DNA from: Methylococcaceae bacterium
GTDB lineage: Bacteria > Pseudomonadota > Gammaproteobacteria > Methylococcales > Methylomonadaceae
Direction of reading: 5' to 3'
Assembly (NCBI GenBank): GCA_013140465.1
Contig: JABFST010000305.1
Span: 1 to 6,648, forward strand
DNA: 6,648 nt
The notes beneath the pieces are model-generated. The model saw nothing but the letters and a program-made list of their open reading frames with translations. It was not told the origin of the DNA and did no database searches. Positions 1-6,635 of the stretch are shown in pieces. The position numbers were made by a program, and so were the translations under genes. Position 1 is the stretch's first letter. Each line of letters begins with the position of its first letter.

Positions 1-1191
1 GCCCTCAACCATCCTATCCATATCATTTCCGGCATAGAAGAAGCCCGGTTGATTTACTTGGGCGTATCGTACAGCCTTAGCAGCAACGCCAACTTGCGCT
101 TGGTCATGGACATCGGCGGCGGCAGTACCGAATACATCATCGGCACCGGCACCACGCCCAAAGAAAAAGAAAGCCTGCACATGGGCTGCGTATCGGTCAG
201 CAACACTTTTTTTAAAAACGGGCAGTTGTCGCGCCACGCCTTTAACCAAGCCACCTTGTTTGCCGAACAAAAACTAGAGCCGTTCCAGCGCAAATTCCAT
301 CGCCAAAACTGGGATGAAGCCATTGGCGCGTCCGGCAGCTTACGCTCTATCGCCCGCGTGTTACAGGCCAAAAACTGGAGCAATAACGGCATCACCGAAC
401 TCGGCCTAGGCAAACTGGTTGCACACATCAACCAATGCAGCCACATTAGCGAACTGCATCTGCCCGAATTAGAAGACGACCGCTTGCCCGTATTTGTCGG
501 CGGTGTCGCGATCGTCCATGCCACGTTTAAAAGCTTGGGCATCACCCAAATGACAGTTGCCGACGGCGCGTTACGCGAAGGCTTAATCCAAGACTTACTC
601 GGGCGTATCTACGACCACGACATGCGTGCCAGCACCGTGCAATCCGCCGCGCAACGCTTTCGCACCGACCAAACCCACGCCGCCCGCATCAAACAAACCT
701 TGCTCGCCATGCTCCAACAGCTAGAAGGCCACTGTAGCTGGGCCAGCGATGAAAACAGCCGCCAATTTTTGGCCTGGGCCGCCGATTTGCATGAAATAGG
801 CATCGACATCGCCCATAGCCAATACCACAAACACAGTGCCTATATCATTGAAAACGGCGATTTGGCGGGCTTTTCCAACCAAGACCAACTTATCCTTGCC
901 GCCATCATCCGCTCGCATCGGCGCAAATTTTCCAAAAGCCATTTCCAAGACTTGCCCGCCCCGTGGAACACCCGCGCCCTGTACCTTAGCCTGTTGTTGC
1001 GCTTGGCAGTATTGCTGCACCGCAACCGCCACGAACAAACCCTGCCGCCTTTTAACATCAGCCTCAACAAACCCAATATCTATTTGCAATTTCCGCCCGC
1101 ATGGCTGGCGGCCTCACCACTCACCCATGCCGACTTAAAACAAGAAGCCGATTACCTTAAGGCCGCAGGTTTCCAACTGGAATTTGCTTAA
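1..1191 (+). CDS. ppx: Exopolyphosphatase, Ppx/GppA family, 5'-truncated by the window edge
   Basis: The reading frame is open from base 1, so the true start lies upstream. By comparison with E. coli Ppx (about 513 aa) roughly 105-110 N-terminal residues are missing, including the first phosphate-binding loop. Visible residues 9-16 read ISGIEEAR, the family segment that carries the catalytic Glu. Residues 37-44 read DIGGGSTE, the second phosphate-binding loop of the ASKHA fold. MGCVS, GASGS and DGALREG follow in family order. The C-terminal HD-like half contains LHEIG, then HKHSAYIIENGDLAGF, then a SHRRKF segment, closely matching E. coli Ppx. The family hydrolyses terminal phosphate from polyphosphate, or from pppGpp in the GppA branch; the C-terminal half favours Ppx, though annotation between the two is often loose. 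The gene ends with TAA, 9 bases before the next ATG. No frameshift or missing motif is seen. A TTG at 49 opens codon 17 but cannot be the start because homology continues upstream of it. Confidence 0.93.
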   Translation, partial: ALNHPIHIISGIEEARLIYLGVSYSLSSNANLRLVMDIGGGSTEYIIGTGTTPKEKESLHMGCVSVSNTFFKNGQLSRHAFNQATLFAEQKLEPFQRKFHRQNWDEAIGASGSLRSIARVLQAKNWSNNGITELGLGKLVAHINQCSHISELHLPELEDDRLPVFVGGVAIVHATFKSLGITQMTVADGALREGLIQDLLGRIYDHDMRASTVQSAAQRFRTDQTHAARIKQTLLAMLQQLEGHCSWASDENSRQFLAWAADLHEIGIDIAHSQYHKHSAYIIENGDLAGFSNQDQLILAAIIRSHRRKFSKSHFQDLPAPWNTRALYLSLLLRLAVLLHRNRHEQTLPPFNISLNKPNIYLQFPPAWLAASPLTHADLKQEADYLKAAGFQLEFA

Positions 1192-1200
1192 CACCCGCCT

Positions 1201-2466
1201 ATGAAGCCCCTGATAACAGCCGCCCTCATTTGCCTGAGCGCAGTCGCGGCCTTATGCCTGTTGTTGCTGTTGTTTGGCATCAGCAACACCCCCGATGTGG
1301 CAATGGGCTGGACCTTAACCCACAACGACATCCGCCGTGCCAAACAAATCTTACACGAAGGCTCAAAAACCAAACCCGATGCCCTAGGCACGCTAGAACT
1401 CAGCCAAGCCGACCTTAACCTCGCCAGCAATTATTTGCTAAACCGCTACAGCAAAAGTGCCGCACGCATAGAAATTAAAAACCAAGTCCTGCGCTTTAAC
1501 GTCACGATGACCCTGCCCCGCAACAGCCTAGGCCAATACCTCAACATCAGCTTTCGCCTAGGCAAAGAAAACCCCGACGAACTGCTCAGCCTGACCAAAT
1601 TCAAGGCTGGCAAACTGTTATTGCCCGCCAAATTTGCCAGTTTTGTGATTGGCGCGTTAATCCACCACACCTCGTTGCGCGATTATTTCATCCTAGAATC
1701 CCAACCGATAAAAGCCATCCACATCGAACCGCAAAAAATCATCATCACCTACTATTCCAATCTTGACACCTTGATTCAAGCGCGTGAGTTTTTAACCCAA
1801 CCCGACGCGCCCACCACGGTCAGCATCTACCAACAAGCCCTAGAACGCTTGCTAGCCGAACACGACCCCGCGTGGCGCTTATCCTTAGCCGACCTGCTCA
1901 AGCCATTATTCGCCCTCGCCTACCAACAATCCACCGCCGCGACTGCGATTGCCGAAAACAAAAAAGTCATCATGACCGTCAACAGCTATGTCAACAACCG
2001 CAGCACCCGCGCGTTTATGTCCGCCGCCACACCCAAACCCAGCAAACGCTATGCGGCGTTTTTATACAAACGCATCGATTTGGCACAGCACTTTATCGCC
2101 TCCGCCGCGATTACCGCCTCCGTCAACGGGCAAATTGCCGAAGCTGTCGGCGAAGAAAAAGAACTCAACGATGCCCAAGGCGGCAGCGGCTTTAGCTTTG
2201 TTGATTTAGCCGCCGACAAGGCTGGCACGCGTTTAGGCGAAACCGCCATCGCCTCGCCCGAAAGCGCACGCAAACTGCAAAAAGCCCTGTCGCAAATCAA
2301 AGACTACAGCGACTTTATGCCCGACCCTAGGGATTTACCCGAACACATGGATGCCAACCAATTTAAACAACGCTACGAGTCGGTCAACAGCCCCGCCTAC
2401 CTCGCCTTGTCCAAACAAATTGACCAACGCATAGCCGCCTTGCCGATTTACCAACAGGCTGATTGA
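1201..2466 (+). CDS. Membrane-anchored protein of unknown function, downstream of ppx
   Basis: I do not recognise a named family. Residues 5-27 form a strongly hydrophobic leucine-rich helix directly after the start, fitting an uncleaved signal anchor with the rest of the protein outside the cytoplasm. The middle (about 35-270) is soluble-looking, with a TLTHNDIRRAK motif at 38-48. The C-terminal part has a pattern that looks functional: DLAQHF at 293-298, KELND at 320-324, GGSGFSF at 327-333, then DLAAD and AG up to 342. This spacing of His, Lys-Glu-Asp and Asp recalls the small YfiM/DUF2279-type proteins, but that is a resemblance noticed by eye, not a demonstrated homology. The gene starts 9 bases after the ppx stop without a clear Shine-Dalgarno sequence, so it is probably cotranscribed and translated by coupling. 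This suggests, but does not show, a link to the cell envelope or polyphosphate physiology. The ATG is favoured because the hydrophobic anchor begins immediately after it. Confidence 0.85.
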   Translation: MKPLITAALICLSAVAALCLLLLLFGISNTPDVAMGWTLTHNDIRRAKQILHEGSKTKPDALGTLELSQADLNLASNYLLNRYSKSAARIEIKNQVLRFNVTMTLPRNSLGQYLNISFRLGKENPDELLSLTKFKAGKLLLPAKFASFVIGALIHHTSLRDYFILESQPIKAIHIEPQKIIITYYSNLDTLIQAREFLTQPDAPTTVSIYQQALERLLAEHDPAWRLSLADLLKPLFALAYQQSTAATAIAENKKVIMTVNSYVNNRSTRAFMSAATPKPSKRYAAFLYKRIDLAQHFIASAAITASVNGQIAEAVGEEKELNDAQGGSGFSFVDLAADKAGTRLGETAIASPESARKLQKALSQIKDYSDFMPDPRDLPEHMDANQFKQRYESVNSPAYLALSKQIDQRIAALPIYQQAD

Positions 2467-2488
2467 ACGCCCACATTCAAGGTATAAT
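2463..2488 (+). promoter_or_regulatory. Putative sigma-70 promoter for the NTPase/TPR/permease operon
   Basis: A perfect TATAAT lies at 2483-2488 in the only sizeable gap between genes, about 30 bases before the NTPase start. The -35 region is weak. TTGAAC at 2463-2468 matches four of six consensus bases but leaves a short 14-base spacer, and no TG precedes the -10 to make it an extended type. Transcription would begin near 2494-2497, giving a leader of about 22-25 bases. The -35 element overlaps the end of the previous gene. The weak -35 leaves room for an activator, which is inference. Confidence 0.55.
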
Positions 2489-2504
2489 CACACTATTACC
2501 CCTT

Positions 2505-2509
2505 AAGAG
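2505..2509 (+). promoter_or_regulatory. Ribosome binding site of the NTPase gene
   Basis: AAGAG lies 9 bases before the ATG at 2519, in the context TTAAGAGC. It is a modest Shine-Dalgarno match. It supports 2519 as the start and fits this being the first gene of a new transcription unit, since the internal genes of the operon lack such a site. Confidence 0.5.
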
Positions 2510-2518
2510 CACTGCCTT

Positions 2519-3862
2519 ATGTCCGCACTTAGCCCGACTGAACTGTTAGCGCTTACCCGCGCCGCCAAACGAAAACTGCGCTACGACTCGCCCTTAGACC
2601 CCGACAACCCCGAAGACACCGCCTTATTGGTTGATCTCAACGAAGCGCGGGGCAACTTTAGCCAAGACAAGCTATTGTTTGAATTGGGCGTAGATGCCAT
2701 CAGCCAAACCTTGGATGAAGAAAACCCCTACCAATACATCGTTTTCGGCGGGCATCGCGGCTGTGGCAAAAGCACCGAACTCCGGCGTTTGGCAAAATTT
2801 CTGCACCAGCCCAATTTATACTATGTCGTGCTGGTTGATGCCTTAACTGAATTGGACATCAACAACCTCAATTACAGCGACATCTTGCTTGCCCAAGCCA
2901 AAGTCCTTATCCAACAACTGCAAGATGATGCCATTCCCTTAGAAGCGGCTTATTTGTCTAAGCTAGAGCAATGGTTTAGCCAACGCGTCAACACCCAACT
3001 CAGCGAACGGCAGTTGGTCGGCAAGCTCGAAACCGGCGGCAAAGCCAGCACTGGCTTACCTTTTTTAGGCAATTTGTTTGCCAGCTTAACCACCGCCATC
3101 AGCGTTGGCTCTACCCATAAAGAAGAAATCCGCACCCTCGTCCGCAACAGTTTTAGCGAATTTGCCAGCGCGTTCAATTTACTGATCCGCCATGTCGAAG
3201 AACAACTTAAGCTCGCGGGGCATGGCAACAAAATCCTGTTTATCATTGACGGCACCGACCGTTTATCCAATAACGATGCCAACAACTTTTTCGTGCGCGA
3301 CATCCATCAACTTAAACAAATCACCAGCCATTTTATCTACTGCACACCGATTGAAATACTGACCGAAAACAACCGCATCGGGCAAGACTTTAGCGTTTTT
3401 CGGTTACCGATGGTAAAAATTGCCGAAAAGGGTGCGACCGACTATCACCCTATCCCAATCGCCAAACTCACCGAGCTGATTCACAAACGCACCGACCCAC
3501 GCTTGTTTGCCGACACCACCGCCTTAGACCAGTTAATTAAAGCCTCGGGCGGGCATATCCGCGACCTGATGCGGCTGATGGATTTTTGCTTAGCCGAAAC
3601 CTTAGGCCGAAAACTCATAGACACCGACATCGCCAACACCGCCATCAAGTTCTTGGCAACCGAATACCAACGCGTCATCCAACAAAACGATTACGCTTTG
3701 CTGGTAGAAATTGACCGCGCCGACAAAAGCCACGTCCCAGTCAGCCAGCAATCCTGCCATTTGCTGTACAACTTGGTGTTACTGGAATACAACTCGTATT
3801 GGTGGCAAAGCCATCCGGTCGTGCGTACCTTGCCCGCTTACCAACTAGCCTTAACCGCCTAA
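2519..3862 (+). CDS. P-loop NTPase (AAA/STAND-like), partner of the TPR protein
   Basis: A 447-residue soluble-looking ATPase. The Walker A motif is GHRGCGKST at 78-86, preceded by YIVFG as the first beta strand. The Walker B strand is ILFIIDGTDR at 239-248, with D244 and D247 as the acidic pair, a hhhhDGxDR form usual in STAND/KAP-like NTPases. A beta strand HFIYCTP (271-277) follows at the sensor 1 position, and GGHIRDLMRLM at 344-354 resembles a sensor 2/winged-helix entry helix. The long stretch between Walker A and B holds a hydrophobic, glycine-rich segment (about 179-197). The C-terminal ~70 residues (YNLVLLEYNSYWWQSHPVVR, 416-435) look like a small helical domain that closes the family. 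Its stop overlaps the start of the TPR gene by one base (TAATG), so the two are likely made in fixed ratio and act together. The DNA carries its own promoter and ribosome binding site. Nucleotide binding is well supported; the process it serves is not known from sequence. Confidence 0.87.
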   Translation: MSALSPTELLALTRAAKRKLRYDSPLDPDNPEDTALLVDLNEARGNFSQDKLLFELGVDAISQTLDEENPYQYIVFGGHRGCGKSTELRRLAKFLHQPNLYYVVLVDALTELDINNLNYSDILLAQAKVLIQQLQDDAIPLEAAYLSKLEQWFSQRVNTQLSERQLVGKLETGGKASTGLPFLGNLFASLTTAISVGSTHKEEIRTLVRNSFSEFASAFNLLIRHVEEQLKLAGHGNKILFIIDGTDRLSNNDANNFFVRDIHQLKQITSHFIYCTPIEILTENNRIGQDFSVFRLPMVKIAEKGATDYHPIPIAKLTELIHKRTDPRLFADTTALDQLIKASGGHIRDLMRLMDFCLAETLGRKLIDTDIANTAIKFLATEYQRVIQQNDYALLVEIDRADKSHVPVSQQSCHLLYNLVLLEYNSYWWQSHPVVRTLPAYQLALTA

Positions 3863-5475
3863 TGGACTGGACACAACAAATCGACAGCCAACATTCCGGC
3901 ACCCTGCTGCGGCTCCTGTATTTAATGGAGGATGGCAAACGCTTTTGCCTGATCCTCGCCGAATACACCCTAGGCGAATACCGCAACACCATCATTAAGG
4001 AATTGGCGAGCCATTACCCCGACCAAGCCATCGTCTCCGCCGCCCATAGCGAGGACATAGTCGCGACGCTAAAAGCCACCGCCGCCACTGCCAGCGTGAT
4101 CCACATCATCGACACCCAATGCTGGTTTGATGACAGTAAAGACTATTCGCTGCTGCATAGGCTAAACCAACGCCGCGAATGGCTGGCACAGCATGTGGAC
4201 AGAGGCTTGGTGATTTGGCTATCGGTTGCCCAAGTCAGCCATTTTGCCCACGAAGCCGCCGATTTATGGGCTTGGCGCAAAGCTCTGGTCAATTTTTGCC
4301 AAGCTATAGAGGCCACACCTACGCCTCTGGTTTACCGCCAAGTCATCGACGAAGACAACAGCACACTCGCCGACAAACACCAGCGCCTAACTGAAATCCA
4401 AACCTATCTGGCCAGCCGAACCGCTTACAGTCTAGCCGATGCACTGTTATGGCAAGAACAAGCGCGCATCCTACGCCGTATGGGCGATTTGGATGCCGCC
4501 TTAGCTTGTACGCTACAAAGCGTAAACATCAATAAAGCCCACAACGACAAACGCGCCACCGCTGTCAGCTATGGCGATTGGGCGGATGTGTTACAAGCAC
4601 GGGGTGAATGGGATGAGGCGTTGCGTATACGCCATGAAGAGGAACTGCCTATTTATGTAGCCTTGGGCGACAAGCGCAACATAGCCGTCACGATGGGAAA
4701 AATCGCCGATGTGTTACAAGCGCGGGGTGCATGGGATGAGGCGTTGCGCATACGCCGTGAAGAGGAACTGCCTGTTTATGAAGCGTTGGGCGATAAACGC
4801 AGCATAGCGGTATCTGAACGTAAAATTGCAGATATTTTGATTTATCGTGGTGAACTAGATCAGGCTTTACTAATATTAACCGAACGCTGTATCCCATCTA
4901 TGAAAGCTATAGGCGCAACTAAGGACGTAGCTGTTTTCCAAGGTATTGTGGCTGACATCTTACAAGATCGTGGTAAATGGGATGAGGCGTTGCGCATACG
5001 CCGTGCAGAGGAACTGCCTATTTATAAAGCCTTGGGCGATAAACGCAGCATAGCCATCACAATGGGAAAAATCGCCGATGTGTTACAAGCGCGGGGTGAA
5101 TGGGATGAGGCGTTGCGCATACGCCGTGAAGAAGTATTGCCTGTTCGTGTAGCCTTGGGCGATAAACGCGGCATAGCTTTTACGATGGGAAAAATTGCCG
5201 AAGTGTTGCAAGCGCGTGGCGAATGGGGTGAGGCGTTGCGCATACGCCGTGAAGAGCAACTGCCTGTTTATGAAGCTCTAGGCGATCAACATAGCCTATT
5301 AATTGGTCAAACCAACCTAGCCCAACTATTACAAACCCTAAACCCCCAACAACACGCCACCGAAATCCGCCAATTACTGACCACGGCCTTAAACACCGCC
5401 ATCGACTTGCACATCCCCGAACAGGACATCATCAGAAAACGCTTACAGGCACTAGAACCGGACAGCAAGCCATGA
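3862..5475 (+). CDS. TPR protein with NTPase-partner N-terminal domain
   Basis: 537 residues from the ATG at 3862, which overlaps the NTPase stop (TAATG); an in-frame TTG at 3799 would add 21 residues inside the NTPase gene and is unlikely. The N-terminal domain (about 1-185) has alternating strands and helices (FCLILAEY at 28-35, VIHIID at 79-84, GLVIWL at 115-120) followed by HEAADLWAWR at 130-139. From memory this W/R-rich signature recurs in bacterial TPR proteins paired with P-loop ATPases; it has no Walker A motif of its own. A degenerate TPR (about 187-227) leads into six 41-residue repeats at 228-473, then a decayed repeat and a helical tail to 537. The repeats follow the pattern GDKRxIAVTMGKIADVLQAR then GEWDEALRIRREEELPVY, two helices each, with the TPR Gly and Ala positions kept. 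The protein most likely binds a protein ligand through the TPR superhelix and works with the NTPase. It ends in an ATGA overlap with the ABC permease gene. No signal peptide or membrane segment is seen, so a cytoplasmic location is expected. Confidence 0.86.
   Translation: MDWTQQIDSQHSGTLLRLLYLMEDGKRFCLILAEYTLGEYRNTIIKELASHYPDQAIVSAAHSEDIVATLKATAATASVIHIIDTQCWFDDSKDYSLLHRLNQRREWLAQHVDRGLVIWLSVAQVSHFAHEAADLWAWRKALVNFCQAIEATPTPLVYRQVIDEDNSTLADKHQRLTEIQTYLASRTAYSLADALLWQEQARILRRMGDLDAALACTLQSVNINKAHNDKRATAVSYGDWADVLQARGEWDEALRIRHEEELPIYVALGDKRNIAVTMGKIADVLQARGAWDEALRIRREEELPVYEALGDKRSIAVSERKIADILIYRGELDQALLILTERCIPSMKAIGATKDVAVFQGIVADILQDRGKWDEALRIRRAEELPIYKALGDKRSIAITMGKIADVLQARGEWDEALRIRREEVLPVRVALGDKRGIAFTMGKIAEVLQARGEWGEALRIRREEQLPVYEALGDQHSLLIGQTNLAQLLQTLNPQQHATEIRQLLTTALNTAIDLHIPEQDIIRKRLQALEPDSKP
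4543..5280 (+). repeat. Six tandem 123-bp repeats encoding 41-residue TPR units
   Basis: Units lie at 4543-4665, 4666-4788, 4789-4911, 4912-5034, 5035-5157 and 5158-5280, all in frame with an exact 123-base period. Units 1, 2, 5 and 6 are close copies at DNA level. Comparing units 2 and 5 by eye gives about 13 differences in 123 bases, including two identical runs of more than 30 bases. Unit 3 and the first half of unit 4 are strongly diverged, while the second half of unit 4 returns to consensus. A seventh, decayed unit follows from 5281. The near-identity points to recent duplication or gene conversion, and makes the locus prone to gain or lose units. Confidence 0.92.
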
Positions 5476-6632
5476 ACCACGTCGCGTTAAAAATGTTGAT
5501 GGGCGATACCGGCAAATATATCGGCATTATTATGGGGCTGACCTTCGCCTCGTTGATTATGACCCAACAACCGGCGATTTTTGTCGGCCTGATGGCGCGG
5601 ACGTACAGCTTTATCAGCGATGTAGGCTTGCCTGATATTTGGGTAATGGATGCAAAAGTGCAGTTTGTGGATGACATTAAGCCGTTGCAAGACACCGAAT
5701 TGTATCGGGTGCGCGGCATTTCTGGCGTGCAATGGGCGATGCCGTTGTATAAGGGGCTATTAAAAGCCCGGCTGACCGATGGCACGTTTCAATCCTGCAA
5801 TGTCGTGGGTTTGGACGATGCCACCTTAATTGGCGGCCCGCCCGTGATGTTGCAAGGCAGCCTGAGTGATTTGCGCCGCAGTGACAGTGTGATAGTCGAT
5901 ATAGACGGCGCCACCGACAAACTAGGCAAACCCTCGGCAATTAAGGGCGGCAAACCGACACCGCTGCACATTGGCGACAGTTTGGAACTCAACGACCGCC
6001 GCGCGATAGTGGTCGGCATTGCTAAAGTCACCCGCACCTTCCAATCGCAACCCGTGGTGTACACCACTTACACCCGCGCCAAAAGTTATGCGCCTAGGGA
6101 ACGCAAGTTGTTGTCGTTTGTGTTGGTTAAAGCCAAACCCGGACAAGACTTAGCCGCCCTCACCCGCCGCATCACAGCCAGCACCGGGCTGGCGGCCTAT
6201 ACCCAAAGCGATTTTAAAACCCTGACATACGAATACTATATGCACAACACAGGCATCCCGATTAATTTTGGCATTTCGGTGTTATTGGGGTTTTTGGTCG
6301 GCGCGGCGATAGCAGGGCAAACTTTTTACAATTTCACCTTAGAAAACTTGCGCCAATTTGGCGTGTTAAAAGCAATGGGTACTAGCAATTGGATTTTGCT
6401 GCGGATGATTTGTTTACAGGCGGTGTTAGTGGGCATTATTGGTTATGGCATGGGCGTGGGGCTGACGGCGTTGTTTGGTTGGGCAATGCGCAACACGATT
6501 TTGGCGTTTAAATTTCCGTGGCAGTTGCTGTTGTTTAGCGGCGCGGGGGTCAGCGTAATTTGCCTGTTTGCCGCCTTAATCAGCATTATTAAGGTCATCC
6601 GCTTAGAACCTGCGATTGTGTTTAAGGGTTAG
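5472..6632 (+). CDS. ABC transporter permease, MacB/FtsX type
   Basis: 386 residues with the four-helix layout of MacB/FtsX/DevC-type permeases. Helix 1 is at about 16-38, a large extracytoplasmic (MacB-PCD-like) domain spans about 40-262, helix 2 about 263-285, helix 3 about 308-334 and helix 4 about 350-374. After helix 2 comes ENLRQFGVLKAMGTSN (291-306), the cytoplasmic coupling helix that in this family contacts the ATPase subunit. The tail LEPAIVFKG is the usual end. Such permeases do not carry substrate through the membrane like classical importers; with an ATPase, and often a HlyD-type adaptor, they drive mechanotransmission for export or envelope processes. Neither partner is complete in the window. 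The start ATG overlaps the TPR stop (ATGA) and no strong Shine-Dalgarno sequence precedes it, indicating translational coupling to the TPR gene. The substrate cannot be inferred. An ATG start is supported because the first helix follows after a short cytoplasmic tail. Confidence 0.9.
   Translation: MNHVALKMLMGDTGKYIGIIMGLTFASLIMTQQPAIFVGLMARTYSFISDVGLPDIWVMDAKVQFVDDIKPLQDTELYRVRGISGVQWAMPLYKGLLKARLTDGTFQSCNVVGLDDATLIGGPPVMLQGSLSDLRRSDSVIVDIDGATDKLGKPSAIKGGKPTPLHIGDSLELNDRRAIVVGIAKVTRTFQSQPVVYTTYTRAKSYAPRERKLLSFVLVKAKPGQDLAALTRRITASTGLAAYTQSDFKTLTYEYYMHNTGIPINFGISVLLGFLVGAAIAGQTFYNFTLENLRQFGVLKAMGTSNWILLRMICLQAVLVGIIGYGMGVGLTALFGWAMRNTILAFKFPWQLLLFSGAGVSVICLFAALISIIKVIRLEPAIVFKG
6624..6628 (+). 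promoter_or_regulatory. Ribosome binding site for the next gene
   Basis: AAGGG lies inside the last codons of the permease gene, 7 bases before the ATG at 6636. This is the best Shine-Dalgarno match among the gene junctions downstream of the NTPase start, and it supports a real gene beginning at 6636. Confidence 0.45.
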
Positions 6633-6635
6633 GCC

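Noticed and set aside
49..51. TTG as start of a shorter phosphatase
   Set aside because: The frame upstream encodes the conserved ISGIEEAR segment, so the gene is truncated by the window rather than starting here.
207..218. T7-A5 run as a programmed frameshift site or sequencing error in ppx
   Set aside because: The frame before and after the run matches Ppx (MGCVS before, GASGS after), so no slip or error is needed.
721..1089. Antisense open frame of 122 codons inside ppx
   Set aside because: It mirrors the codon bias of the sense gene, has no ribosome binding site or recognisable protein motif, and overlaps a certain gene.
2467..2518. Intrinsic terminator between the two transcription units
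   Set aside because: No GC-rich hairpin followed by a T run is visible in the gap, so the end of the first unit is not marked by one here.
2950..3303. Antisense open frame of 117 codons inside the NTPase gene
   Set aside because: The translation is low-complexity, Ser/Leu/Arg-rich shadow sequence opposite a well-supported gene.
3799..3861. In-frame TTG start adding 21 residues to the TPR protein
   Set aside because: It lies wholly within the NTPase coding region and uses a weak start codon; the ATG at 3862 forms a classical TAATG coupling junction.
5022..5243. Antisense open frame with internal repeats opposite the TPR array
   Set aside because: Its repeats are only the reverse complement of the TPR units; the sense frame has the coherent TPR pattern.
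4543..5280. Tandem repeats as a CRISPR or minisatellite array
   Set aside because: The period is 123 bases with no spacers, and every unit stays in frame as a TPR.
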